A DNA stretch of 54,564 nucleotides from a virus: the IMG/VR virus record IMGVR_UViG_3300008111_002018, positions 1 to 54,564 of that record; one strand, written 5' to 3'. The position numbers were made by a program, and so were the translations under genes. A model generated the notes under the pieces. The model saw only the letters and a program-made list of their open reading frames with translations. It did not search any database and had not been told where the DNA came from. The stretch's first letter is position 1, and each line of letters opens with the position of its first letter. Shown here piece after piece: positions 19,335 to 28,682 of the stretch.

Positions 19335-20331
19335 AAATTTCTATTACTTTTTTGAAAATTTGTTCATCACTCGGATGACATTCAAAAGTTTCTTTTTTCT
19401 CTAAACAATTAATCAAAGGTGCAACACCTTGAATTGAACCCCACTCCTCAATACCATATTTTAATTCTGAAGCACAAAATATATCACAACCACCACCAAC
19501 ATAATGAAACTTATATTGTTGTGAGTTTTTTCTATATGGAATCCTCCAATATGGGTTAATTGAAGAACCAAGTTGAATAATGTGAGCGTCTGTTGTACCT
19601 GCCAAGTGTAACAATCCTGAATCCATTGTTATAAAACAAATTGAATTTTGAATTAAATGCCAAGCCTGAGAGATATTTGTTTGATTCATTAAGTTCAACC
19701 CTAATTTAATATCAATATCAAATCCTTTCTTTTCAATATGCCAAAAACCAACTTCATCTGTGTCTTTACCAATTGAAACAACAGCAATTCCCATTTCATT
19801 TAATTTGGTTGTTACTGATTGCCATTTATCAAAATCCCAAGTACGAGATTGCCACGTGGTTGCTGGATGTATCAATACATATTTTTCAGGTAAACCTTCA
19901 ATAGGTTCAAATGGGTCTGAATAATATTCACATTCCATTTCAGTGGGTAATAAGTTAAAACCTAAATTCATGGCATGGAATTGACGAATATCAATTCTAG
20001 CATGTTTTGACTGAACTCCTTTATCATTTTGTCTACCAACATTATAGAAAGAACTATGGATTAGGAAGTTTTCTCTTAGGTAGTCAAAGTTAATTGAATC
20101 GGGACGATAAGTGTTTTTAATATATGGATTGTGTTTAAACAATTCAGGATGTTTCGTAATTAGATTTAACTTACAACCATATGCTTCTGAAACTTTTTTA
20201 ATAGTGGGGGTTGAACAAAGAGCATCGCCCATTGAATAACATTCTGACAAATCAAAGTATACCGCATCTCCAACTTCTTGAGCTGGTACGTTCCATAAAA
20301 ATTCGTTTCTTGTATGCCAAATTTTTCTCAT
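19318..20331 (-). CDS. GT9 family glycosyltransferase (heptosyltransferase-like)
   Basis: The 337-residue protein is a GT-B enzyme of the ADP-heptose transferase group. The N-terminal acceptor domain has ECYSMGDALCSTPTIKKV, and the C-terminal donor domain has YVLIHPATTWQSRTWDFDKW and CFITMDSGLLHLAGTTDAH, the GT9 donor-site pattern. A later CDIFC plus two further cysteines may bind a metal, as in its TibC-like neighbour. Its gene overlaps the downstream gene by 17 bases. With the epimerase at the head of the operon it supports a heptose-based pathway, although GT9 also includes other donors. Confidence 0.85.
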   Translation of the reverse strand: MRKIWHTRNEFLWNVPAQEVGDAVYFDLSECYSMGDALCSTPTIKKVSEAYGCKLNLITKHPELFKHNPYIKNTYRPDSINFDYLRENFLIHSSFYNVGRQNDKGVQSKHARIDIRQFHAMNLGFNLLPTEMECEYYSDPFEPIEGLPEKYVLIHPATTWQSRTWDFDKWQSVTTKLNEMGIAVVSIGKDTDEVGFWHIEKKGFDIDIKLGLNLMNQTNISQAWHLIQNSICFITMDSGLLHLAGTTDAHIIQLGSSINPYWRIPYRKNSQQYKFHYVGGGCDIFCASELKYGIEEWGSIQGVAPLINCLEKKETFECHPSDEQIFKKVIEIYGTGN

Positions 20332-20354
20332 AAATTAAATAATAATAAATCAAA

Positions 20355-21065
20355 TTAACATATCCAAACTAATGGAAAATCTTGAAGTTCTGGATTATTT
20401 GGCATATCCAATTCTGTTGGCCATTGACCTCTATCAAAATGAAATGCTTCAAACAATCTATCATTAATAAATGTTAACTCCATTGTATCAGGTACCGCAA
20501 TCCACCATGAACCAATCATTGGTGCGGAATTGTTTCCGTGTAAATGTGTTAAAGTAAAATGGTTTGTAATTTTTTCTAAAATTTTGGTTGCTCTTGGACG
20601 ATATTCATTAACATCACCAGTCCAATGTATTTCCAACACAATACCAATCACATTTTTTGATAGTTCTTCAATATTGGTATTTTCAAAGAATTCATACTCG
20701 GCACCCTCAACATCAATTTTTAAAAAAACATTTTTATCTTCATCACCATTTTCTTTAAGATGGTCAAAAAAATGTTTTTTATCGTTTTCTTTTATGTGAC
20801 TTAATCCTTCTTTGTGAAAAATTAAGTTGTCGTTAGGGTGTGTAAAATCAACGGTGTGGTCATATAAATGAACAGGTTTAGATGTTCTATTGTGAAAATC
20901 TAGTTCAAAATCACAATTATATTCAACACCATATGTGTACAACACATCAGCCTTGTCCAATATTGTTTGATTTACAATATAACCACCATCATTATTACTA
21001 CCCAATCTAACTTTAGTATCTAAAACACCATATGGTCTTAGAAAGTTTACAAAATCGTCTCTCAT
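20355..21065 (-). CDS. FkbM/Methyltransf_21-like methyltransferase
   Basis: The 236-residue protein contains VRLGSNNDGGYIVNQTI, a stretch often seen at the start of this subgroup. It continues with DVLYTYGVEYNCDFELDF in the SAM-binding region and VFLKIDVEGAEYEFFEN, the FkbM acidic motif. A late FTLTHLHGNN segment is also typical of the subgroup. It is the third type of FkbM-like domain in the operon, so the glycan is probably methylated at several positions. It is separated by 23 bases from the next gene and overlaps the epimerase gene by four. Confidence 0.8.
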   Translation of the reverse strand: MRDDFVNFLRPYGVLDTKVRLGSNNDGGYIVNQTILDKADVLYTYGVEYNCDFELDFHNRTSKPVHLYDHTVDFTHPNDNLIFHKEGLSHIKENDKKHFFDHLKENGDEDKNVFLKIDVEGAEYEFFENTNIEELSKNVIGIVLEIHWTGDVNEYRPRATKILEKITNHFTLTHLHGNNSAPMIGSWWIAVPDTMELTFINDRLFEAFHFDRGQWPTELDMPNNPELQDFPLVWIC

Positions 21066-21868
21066 TTTAAATAATTCATATATTCAGTTAATCCTTTTTC
21101 AAGTGTGTATTTTGGTTCCCAACCCTTCATCCATTTTAATTTATTGGAACAAGTATAAAATTGATAACCTTTTGGAATTATATCTTTTGATGTGTATCCA
21201 AAATCAATTTTCATAATATTCAATATTTTTTCAAATGATTCTGCAACGCCTGAACCAACATCATAAAACTTACCCAATAACTTTTTATAGTTTTCAAATG
21301 CAAATATGTTTGCTGATATAATATCTTTAACATATATAAAATCTCTTTTTGGACTACCAGGAAATAATTTAATTTCATCACCTGATAAATTCTTTTTGTG
21401 CATTTGATATGCGACAGATGACATAATTCCTTTATGTTCTTCACCTGGTCCATACACATTAAAGTATCTAAGTGCAATTCCACCATTATTAATAATGTAA
21501 TCTTCGGCAATATATTTGCTCCACCCGTATAAGTTAGATGGGAATTCATTATTGGTTCCATAATTTGCTGCTGATGACGAATAAATCAAAGGAATTTTTT
21601 TTGATTTACAAATGTTTGATATGTGTTTACTAAACTCATAATTAACCAACATCATATAATTAACGTCTTGTTCTAATGTGTTTGAACAAGCGCCAACGTG
21701 AAATACAGATTTAATGTCTAACCAAAATAAATTTGAGACATCTGACTTCCATGTGTGAGAATTAAATACATCCTCATTAATTTCAATAACCTCAAATTGT
21801 TTTTCTAATTCTACTTTCAAATTAGACCCGATAAAACCTTTTGAACCTGTTAAGATTACTTTTTCCAT
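21062..21868 (-). CDS. ADP-heptose 6-epimerase-like NAD-dependent epimerase (HldD-like)
   Basis: The 268-residue protein is a short-chain epimerase with the NAD-binding VILTGSKGFIGSNL and the active-site SSSAANYG...YGWSK, where Tyr and Lys form the YxxxK pair. FHVGACSNTLEQDVNYMM and YFNVYGPGEEHKGIMSSVAY closely follow the pattern of HldD (RfaD), which converts ADP-D,D-heptose to ADP-L,D-heptose. HldD is about 310 residues, so this copy is somewhat shorter. It is the first gene of the minus operon and would supply donor for the GT9 enzymes. No hldA/hldE kinase is present in the window, so earlier steps would come from the host. Confidence 0.83.
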   Translation of the reverse strand: MEKVILTGSKGFIGSNLKVELEKQFEVIEINEDVFNSHTWKSDVSNLFWLDIKSVFHVGACSNTLEQDVNYMMLVNYEFSKHISNICKSKKIPLIYSSSAANYGTNNEFPSNLYGWSKYIAEDYIINNGGIALRYFNVYGPGEEHKGIMSSVAYQMHKKNLSGDEIKLFPGSPKRDFIYVKDIISANIFAFENYKKLLGKFYDVGSGVAESFEKILNIMKIDFGYTSKDIIPKGYQFYTCSNKLKWMKGWEPKYTLEKGLTEYMNYLK

Positions 21869-21929
21869 TTGGAATAAAAATACGAAAGAAATGATTAAAG
21901 GAAAACATTTTGTGGTATTTATTATTACA
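21869..21929. promoter_or_regulatory. Divergent intergenic region between glycan operon and LamG genes
   Basis: These 61 bases separate the start of the minus glycan operon from the plus-strand LamG gene, so they should hold both promoters. On the plus strand GTATTTAT (21915-21922) lies 7 bases before the ATG at 21930. On the minus strand a related GTATTTTTAT lies just before the ATG of the epimerase gene. No -33 TTTG at 19-base spacing is evident for either. Confidence 0.5.
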
Positions 21930-24077
21930 ATGCCAAGACCAATTGCCTATAAAACGGGAACAATCCAACCTCCAAATACTGCAAAACAATCCAATATTCT
22001 TGTGGGTGTTGGTCCTTCAAATTGGGGAGCTGGTGCTGCAAATGCGACTTTTTATAATAGTGTTGATTCATCTTATCAATATGTTATTATAAAAAATTCT
22101 AATCCACCGGCAATGTGGGCTACTGGTGATTTTACTGATACAAGTTTATTAAGAATAATTAATGGTTTACCTGAAAGAATTAATCAGACCGTTTTTACAA
22201 ACGTAAATACTGCGATAAATTGGTTATTTGAAACAGGAGTTTATTCCATGTTGAAAAGTGAACAACTTTATGGTGAACCTATTACTAACGGGTTAGTAAT
22301 ATCTGTAAATGGACCATCAACAGGTAAAAATATATTTAATGCGACAACTTATCCTGATTTTATAGGATGGTATGATTATGGTGGATACGCAAGTTATAAT
22401 ATAACTAATGACCCTCCTTATCCAGGAAGTACTACAAAAACAGCAATCAGAGGAGGATTCGGATGTTATTCAGGTATTGCTATGGAAGTTGGAAAACAAT
22501 ATGTGTTTTCCTTTTGGGTAAAAGCAATTGGGGATATTCCTAGTGATGCGCTTTTAACATGGAATAATCAATTTGGTAGCGGAGAAACTAATTCTTGGGT
22601 TGGATATTTACCCTCTAGTTCAGGCATATTTCCTACAAGTTGGACAAAATTTTCTTTTACTTTTACTTTAAATGCTGTAAGAACTCAATTTTATTTTTAT
22701 GTTTATTCTCCTTCAACTCCTTCTTTTAGGAGTCCAACTAGTCCAGTATTATTTACTGAATTACAATTAGAAGAAGGTTCAACAGCAACAAATTATGCAA
22801 TCCCTTCTGTTTATAATTTATATAGTCTCTCAATGAAACCAACTAATGAAGGTTTATTAAATACATCTAGTTTATCTTTAGCTAATGGTACTTATTTCAA
22901 TACAAATCAGGGTGGTGTGTTTAATTTTGATGGGATTGACGATTATGCTGTTTTAACTGATGCTTCATTAAAAAATTATACAACAATAACCGCAAATATT
23001 TGGATGTATATTAATAGTTTTACATCAACATTTGAAACATATTTCTCATATAATGCCGAGGAAGCAGGATTAACTCAAGGTTGGGGTTTAAGACGAAGTG
23101 GTGATAACACTTTTCAATATTGGGGTGGAACGGGAAATTCGGGTATTAAACTTTATAAAAATGGTTCTCTTGTTGGAAGTAGTAATTCAACATGGAGTTA
23201 TGTTTACGATTTAAATACGACAGGTTCATGGGCAATGATTACATTAGTTGCTACTGGAGTTTCTTCTTGGAATTCACATAATAGACTTACTTTGGGAACT
23301 CGAAGTGACTCTTTAAATTCGGCGACTAATTATAAAGTTGGTTTATTTAATTTATATAATAGAGAATTGTCTGTAACTGAAATTGAAAATTTATACACCG
23401 CTGGTTTACCAACATATCAAGCAAGTAATAGTATAATGATTAATCAAGGATTAACGCTTTATTTAGACGCTACAAATCCAAACTGTTATCCCGGTTCAGG
23501 GACGGCAATATATGATTTAAGTGGGTATGGAAATAATGGTACTTTATATAATGGTGTCGCGTTCAGTTCAACGTATGGTGGAGGATTAGTTTTTGATGGT
23601 GTTGATGATTATATCATAATTCCAGGTAATGGAAGTGTAAACGCCTCAAGACCGACAGTTGAATTAGTGATGACCACCTCAACAAACGGGGGAAATATAC
23701 TTGCTCAAGGTCAATACGGTTCAAATTGGGGTTTTGGTGTTGGTGTTAAACCTACAAATATTATGGCTAGAAATAATAGTGGAGATGCTACTATTAGTGT
23801 AAATAACAGTGGTTTAGTTCATGTGGTGGTTGTTTGGGATGGAAGTGGAAACCAGTATTATAAAAATGGTCAATATTTAGGTAGAACAACGGCTAACTAT
23901 TCACCCAACCCTGGTGGTGATGTTACTATAGGTGGTGTTAGGGCTCAAGTACCATCTCAAAATTTACAAGAATTTGGTAATTCAACAGTTAATATTGTTA
24001 GAATATATAATAGACCATTAACTAATACTGAAGTACAACAAAACTTTAACTCAATAAAAACACAATTTGGACTATAA
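21930..24077 (+). CDS. LamG-domain fibre/adhesin protein, paralogue 1
   Basis: I place the start at ATG 21930 (715 residues, MPRPIAYKTG), because the paralogues start at the same motif; an upstream in-frame ATG at 21891 would add 13 residues. The first ~125 residues are nearly identical in the three paralogues (QSNILVGVGPSNWGAGAAN). A carbohydrate-binding-like jelly-roll comes next (QYVFSFWVKA), and two concanavalin-like LamG domains end the protein (FNFDGIDDYAVL and LVFDGVDDYIII). Such proteins bind glycans on phage fibres. It shares its first LamG type with paralogue 3 but not paralogue 2. The gene ends in a TAATG overlap with the next one. Confidence 0.85.
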   Translation: MPRPIAYKTGTIQPPNTAKQSNILVGVGPSNWGAGAANATFYNSVDSSYQYVIIKNSNPPAMWATGDFTDTSLLRIINGLPERINQTVFTNVNTAINWLFETGVYSMLKSEQLYGEPITNGLVISVNGPSTGKNIFNATTYPDFIGWYDYGGYASYNITNDPPYPGSTTKTAIRGGFGCYSGIAMEVGKQYVFSFWVKAIGDIPSDALLTWNNQFGSGETNSWVGYLPSSSGIFPTSWTKFSFTFTLNAVRTQFYFYVYSPSTPSFRSPTSPVLFTELQLEEGSTATNYAIPSVYNLYSLSMKPTNEGLLNTSSLSLANGTYFNTNQGGVFNFDGIDDYAVLTDASLKNYTTITANIWMYINSFTSTFETYFSYNAEEAGLTQGWGLRRSGDNTFQYWGGTGNSGIKLYKNGSLVGSSNSTWSYVYDLNTTGSWAMITLVATGVSSWNSHNRLTLGTRSDSLNSATNYKVGLFNLYNRELSVTEIENLYTAGLPTYQASNSIMINQGLTLYLDATNPNCYPGSGTAIYDLSGYGNNGTLYNGVAFSSTYGGGLVFDGVDDYIIIPGNGSVNASRPTVELVMTTSTNGGNILAQGQYGSNWGFGVGVKPTNIMARNNSGDATISVNNSGLVHVVVVWDGSGNQYYKNGQYLGRTTANYSPNPGGDVTIGGVRAQVPSQNLQEFGNSTVNIVRIYNRPLTNTEVQQNFNSIKTQFGL

Positions 24078-26248
24078 TGCCGAAACCAATAGCATATAAA
24101 ACGGGTTCAATCCAACCACCAAACACGGCAAAACAATCCAATATTCTTGTGGGTGTTGGTCCTGCAAACTGGGGTGCGGGTGCGGCAAACGCAACTTTCT
24201 ATAATAGTGTTGATTCATCTTATCAATATGTGATTATAAGAAATACTAACCCACCAGCAATGTGGGCAACAGGTGATTTCACTGATGCAAGTTTATTAAC
24301 AATAATAAATGGTTTACCTGATAGAGTAGGTTCAACACCATTTACAAGTGTTAGTACTGCAATAAATTGGTTGTTGGGTTCAGGAACTTATTCTATGTTA
24401 AAAAATGAACAACCTTACGGTGGTCCTGTTGTTAGTGGATTGGCTGCGGGATTTAATGCAACACAAAAGAATTTATTTGTTAATGGAGATTTTAACAACA
24501 CAGAATCTGGATATCCTTTTTATTTTGGTTCTTATGGTGGTTCATCTACTGTAATTGATATTACAAATAATAAACCATATGTTGGTTCTAAAACTACTAA
24601 AGCATTACAAATTACAAATGGTGGTAATGTAATGTATACAACTAATTTAATGGAAGTAGGTAAAACATACACATTTTCGTTTTGGGGTAGAAAAACAGAT
24701 GGTACTAGCGGGGATATTGGATTTGATAAAGGACCTATTTGGAATAACCAAAATGGGTTGGGAGAATTAAACAATTTTTCATATCCTTGGAACGGAACTG
24801 TTTTACCAAGTACTACAATAGATGGTACTTGGAGAAAGTATAATTATACTTTTTTATATAACGACGCTAGAACTCAATTTTATTTTTATAATGTCGCTGG
24901 TGTGTCTATTTTTACTGAATTTCAAATTGAAGAAGGTTCAACATCAACAACTTTTTCATCATTTCCTAATTACACTCCACAAAACACAGGTTTAATAAAC
25001 ACTGGAAATTGGTCTTTAATTAATGGTGCTTATTTTGGTGGAAAATATGGTGGGTCATACAATTTTGACGGTGTGGATGATAGAATTACTTATCCTATAG
25101 GATTCTCAACTTGGAATGATAAAACTTTCACTATTGAAAGTTGGTTTGAATGGGGAACAGGGGCGTCTAATAATAATTACGGATGGTTTGAATTGGCTGG
25201 TGCTGGAGGTTCAAATTGGGGATTATCACATGTTCCTAGAACTGGTGCTTTTTATTTTTATTGGGTATCATCGGCTAATGGTGGTGGATATTATGTGTTA
25301 AATAACGCTATCCAAGATAATGTTCCTTTACATATGGCTATTACCTTTAATGGGGTTGGTGGAAATAACGCTACAACACTCTATAATAATACTAAAATTT
25401 ATATCAATGGTGTTTTGCAAACTAATGTAGAAGGTGGTGGTGCCGGTGTAAGTTCTAATAGTGTAATTAGTGTTGGTGGTCAACAATATCCTTTTAAAGG
25501 TAACATTTATACTTTTAATTATTATAATAGGGTGTTATCAAATACGGAAATTCAAAATATATATAGTGCTGGAGTACCAATTTATCTCCCATCCCAATCT
25601 ATAGTTAATCAAGGATTAACAGTTTATTACGATTTTTCAAATCCAAATTGTTATGGTGGTGAAGGAACAACAATTTATGATTTGAGTGGATATAACAATA
25701 ACGGAACATTAATAAATGGGACTTCATATAGCACAACAAATGGAGGAGCATTAGTATTTGATGGTGTGGATGATTACGTTCAATTTACTTCAACATATGC
25801 GGGTACCATTTGTTTTTGGGGTATAATGGATAACGATATTCCTGGATTGGCAGCTTTAGTGGGTGTTAATGCTACAGGTGATGGTGCTTTAAGATGGTAT
25901 GGTACTAATTTTAAATCTTTTAGAGGTGCTGTACCACCACCTTATATTGCGGGAGCTGCAGATGCTAACGATTATCAAACTGGTTATCTTAACCAATTTA
26001 TGATAAATGGTGTATCTAATTTACCATTAGATGGTAATGGGTTTTATATTATTCCAAATAATAGAACATTAGACCAAAATTTCTATGTGGGTGCAATAGG
26101 TAATAGAAACGTAAGTACTCTTTCACATACCTTTATGGGTAGAACATATAAAGGAAAAATATTTAAAGTAATGATTTACAACAGACAATTAACAAATGCC
26201 GAATTATTACAAAATTATAATGCTACAAAAGCACAATATGGACTTTAA
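24077..26248 (+). CDS. LamG-domain fibre/adhesin protein, paralogue 2
   Basis: The 723-residue protein begins MPKPIAYKTGSIQPPNTAK, with the shared ~125-residue N-terminal domain. A carbohydrate-binding-like domain follows (KTYTFSFWGRK) with tandem LamG domains (YNFDGVDDRITY and LVFDGVDDYVQF). Its first LamG domain differs strongly from those of paralogues 1 and 3 although the flanks are alike, which suggests domain exchange. The start codon overlaps the preceding stop (TAATG). The shared N-terminus probably docks on the same virion site, while the variable domains bind receptors; this is inference. Confidence 0.85.
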   Translation: MPKPIAYKTGSIQPPNTAKQSNILVGVGPANWGAGAANATFYNSVDSSYQYVIIRNTNPPAMWATGDFTDASLLTIINGLPDRVGSTPFTSVSTAINWLLGSGTYSMLKNEQPYGGPVVSGLAAGFNATQKNLFVNGDFNNTESGYPFYFGSYGGSSTVIDITNNKPYVGSKTTKALQITNGGNVMYTTNLMEVGKTYTFSFWGRKTDGTSGDIGFDKGPIWNNQNGLGELNNFSYPWNGTVLPSTTIDGTWRKYNYTFLYNDARTQFYFYNVAGVSIFTEFQIEEGSTSTTFSSFPNYTPQNTGLINTGNWSLINGAYFGGKYGGSYNFDGVDDRITYPIGFSTWNDKTFTIESWFEWGTGASNNNYGWFELAGAGGSNWGLSHVPRTGAFYFYWVSSANGGGYYVLNNAIQDNVPLHMAITFNGVGGNNATTLYNNTKIYINGVLQTNVEGGGAGVSSNSVISVGGQQYPFKGNIYTFNYYNRVLSNTEIQNIYSAGVPIYLPSQSIVNQGLTVYYDFSNPNCYGGEGTTIYDLSGYNNNGTLINGTSYSTTNGGALVFDGVDDYVQFTSTYAGTICFWGIMDNDIPGLAALVGVNATGDGALRWYGTNFKSFRGAVPPPYIAGAADANDYQTGYLNQFMINGVSNLPLDGNGFYIIPNNRTLDQNFYVGAIGNRNVSTLSHTFMGRTYKGKIFKVMIYNRQLTNAELLQNYNATKAQYGL

Positions 26249-26259
26249 TAAATAAAATT

Positions 26260-26517
26260 ATGATACAAATATACGATGAACGCAATTTTTTAATTTTTAA
26301 CGTAAGTGAAATTAACAAAATTAATTTTGATGAGGTTTTAGAAACATCAGCAACTACATTACGAAAGTCAGTTAATGAAACTAAGACATTAATTAAATGG
26401 GACGGTGAAGCGCCAGATTTTGTTGCAACAATGACAACAAAAGAAGGTCCTTACACCTATGATGAAATATTAACAATTTTGGCAACACCAGAATGGACAG
26501 ACCCAAACCCAATTTAA
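26260..26517 (+). CDS. Small hypothetical protein between LamG genes
   Basis: The 85-residue acidic protein (MIQIYDERNFLIFNVSEIN) is encoded 11 bases after LamG paralogue 2 and before paralogue 3, on the same strand. I do not recognise it. It has no membrane segment or cysteines and ends with a Pro-rich tail (WTDPNPI). Small proteins between fibre genes are often fibre-assembly chaperones or tip proteins, so that is a reasonable but untested guess. Confidence 0.65.
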   Translation: MIQIYDERNFLIFNVSEINKINFDEVLETSATTLRKSVNETKTLIKWDGEAPDFVATMTTKEGPYTYDEILTILATPEWTDPNPI

Positions 26518-26538
26518 GGTTTGTAAATCTTTAAATTG

Positions 26539-26546
26539 GTATTTAT
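26539..26546 (+). promoter_or_regulatory. GTATTTAT box before LamG paralogue 3
   Basis: The octamer ends four bases before the ATG at 26551. Similar boxes at nearly the same distance precede several other genes on both strands (21915, 28855 minus, 36105, 40925, 43379, 51216 minus). It could be a phage late-promoter -10 element that gives almost leaderless mRNA, or a translation signal. Confidence 0.45.
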
Positions 26547-26550
26547 CATT

Positions 26551-28680
26551 ATGTCCAAACCAATAGCATATAAGACAGGTTCAGTACAACCACCAAACAC
26601 GGCAAAACAGTCCAACATCCTTGTAGGTGTTGGTCCCGCAAACTGGGGTGCAGGTGCGGCAAACGCTACTTTTTACAATAGTGTTGATTCGTCTTATCAA
26701 TATGTTATTATAAAAAATTCTAACCCACCTTTAATGTGGGGAACGGGTGATTTTACCAATACAAGTTTATTAACAATAATTAACGGGTTACCAGATAGAG
26801 TAGGTTCAACACCATTTACAGGAACTACTACTGCAATAAATTGGTTGTTAGATTCAGGAATCTATTCCATGTTAAAAAATGAATTACCTTACGGTGGGTC
26901 AATAACTAGTGGGTTAGTATTAGATTTTTGTCCTAAGGTAAACAATTATTTTGCTAATGGTGATTTTGCTTATGGAACCACAATTGGTTGGGTGGCATAT
27001 GGTGGTACTATCAGTATTGCGGATATAACAAATGACCGTCCTTATGTTGGTTCTAAATCAACGAAGGCTTTACAAAATTTAGGAGGTGGGTTTACTTGGG
27101 GTAGATATACTAATCCAGTTTATGGTCCGGGCGGATTATTAGTTACAGGACAAACTTATACTTTTTCTTTTTGGGGTAAAGTCTTATCGGGACCTAATTT
27201 TGATATTAATTGGAATAATCAAAACGGAAGTGGAGATGTAAGTAGTTGGAGCTATGGGAATTTTCCAGTTACAACTACTTGGCAAAAATATACCCAAACT
27301 TTTACTTATAATATTTCTAAAAATTTTTTATATATTGCTGGAAGTTATGCTGCTAATACTCAATATGTACTCACAGAATTTCAACTAGAAGATGGAACCA
27401 CTGCAAACCCATTTTCATCGTTTCCTGTAACTGCGGCTGGTTTAACAATCCCAAATAATGGTTTATTAAACACGTCAAGTTTTAGTTTGATTAATGGTCC
27501 TTATTTAAATGCGATTAACAATGGTAATATTAATCTTGATGGTGTTGATGATTATATTCTTTTAACAGATTCAACATTAAAAAATTATACAACAATAACT
27601 GCCAATATTTGGATGTATGTTAATAGTACCAATACTTGGGAAACATATTTTTCATATAATGCTGAAGAGGCTGGATTATTACAAGGATGGGGAGTAAGAA
27701 GACAAAGTAATCTTAATAATTACCAATACTGGGGAGGAACAGGAAATTCAGGAATTAAATTATATAAAAATGGAACTCTTATTTCATCTGGTAATACTTC
27801 TAGTGTAGTATCAGATGGAACAAATACAACAGGTTCTTGGAATATGATTACTTTAGTAGCTAATGGTGTTTCGTCTTGGAATACACATAATAGACTAACT
27901 ATGGGAACTAGAAGTGATAGTGTCAATTCTGCTACCAATATGAACGTTGGCTCTTTTAATTTATATAATAGAGAATTATCCGCAACCGATATTGTTAATT
28001 TATATAATTCACAACTTCCAATATATCAACCAACCGCATTTCCTGTAAATTCAGGGTTAGTTCTTTTTTTAGATGCTTCAGACCCAAATTCATATACATC
28101 AGGTTCAAGTACTTGGAATGATATAAGTGGATATGGAAGTAATATGACTTTATTAAATTCACCAACATTTAATTCGGCTAATGGTGGTTTCATTAGTTTT
28201 GATAATGTTGATGATTTTGGTTTTATAAATGTAACAAGTGGTAATTTATTGGGAAATGTAAATATATCTATGGAATTATGGATAAAAAATCCTGTTGGAA
28301 ATTTTGTAATGAATGGGATTTATGGTAGTTATTTTTCTAGTGGGTTTTATTCGGGTGGTTTATTAAAAAATAGTGGAGGTTCGGCAGGACCTTCTTGGTC
28401 ATCAACAGCATCATGGCAACAATGGGTTGCGGTATGGGACCAAACATTAAATCAAACTAGATTATACGTAAATGGTGTACTAACAGGTACTTCATCCAAC
28501 ACTTCTTGGAGTCCAAGCTCAGGAGGTAAATTAGTATTTGGTGGTGGTGCTCAGGGTAACGGAACTTATAGTAAAGAAGGTTCTATGGATATTGCAATCT
28601 ACAGATTTTATAATAAAATACTAACCCAATCTGAAATTATTCAAAATTACAACGCAAACAAAACACAATTTGGGTTATAG
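26551..28680 (+). CDS. LamG-domain fibre/adhesin protein, paralogue 3
   Basis: I choose ATG 26551 (709 residues, MSKPIAYKTG), matching the paralogues; a TTG five codons upstream lies inside the promoter-like box and is unlikely. Domain order is the shared N-terminal domain, a jelly-roll (QTYTFSFWGKV) and two LamG domains (INLDGVDDYILL and ISFDNVDDFGFI). The segment ETYFSYNAEEAGLLQGWG is almost the same as in paralogue 1 and absent from paralogue 2. A GTATTTAT box (26539-26546) lies four bases before the start codon. Confidence 0.85.
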   Translation: MSKPIAYKTGSVQPPNTAKQSNILVGVGPANWGAGAANATFYNSVDSSYQYVIIKNSNPPLMWGTGDFTNTSLLTIINGLPDRVGSTPFTGTTTAINWLLDSGIYSMLKNELPYGGSITSGLVLDFCPKVNNYFANGDFAYGTTIGWVAYGGTISIADITNDRPYVGSKSTKALQNLGGGFTWGRYTNPVYGPGGLLVTGQTYTFSFWGKVLSGPNFDINWNNQNGSGDVSSWSYGNFPVTTTWQKYTQTFTYNISKNFLYIAGSYAANTQYVLTEFQLEDGTTANPFSSFPVTAAGLTIPNNGLLNTSSFSLINGPYLNAINNGNINLDGVDDYILLTDSTLKNYTTITANIWMYVNSTNTWETYFSYNAEEAGLLQGWGVRRQSNLNNYQYWGGTGNSGIKLYKNGTLISSGNTSSVVSDGTNTTGSWNMITLVANGVSSWNTHNRLTMGTRSDSVNSATNMNVGSFNLYNRELSATDIVNLYNSQLPIYQPTAFPVNSGLVLFLDASDPNSYTSGSSTWNDISGYGSNMTLLNSPTFNSANGGFISFDNVDDFGFINVTSGNLLGNVNISMELWIKNPVGNFVMNGIYGSYFSSGFYSGGLLKNSGGSAGPSWSSTASWQQWVAVWDQTLNQTRLYVNGVLTGTSSNTSWSPSSGGKLVFGGGAQGNGTYSKEGSMDIAIYRFYNKILTQSEIIQNYNANKTQFGL

Positions 28681-28682
28681 TA

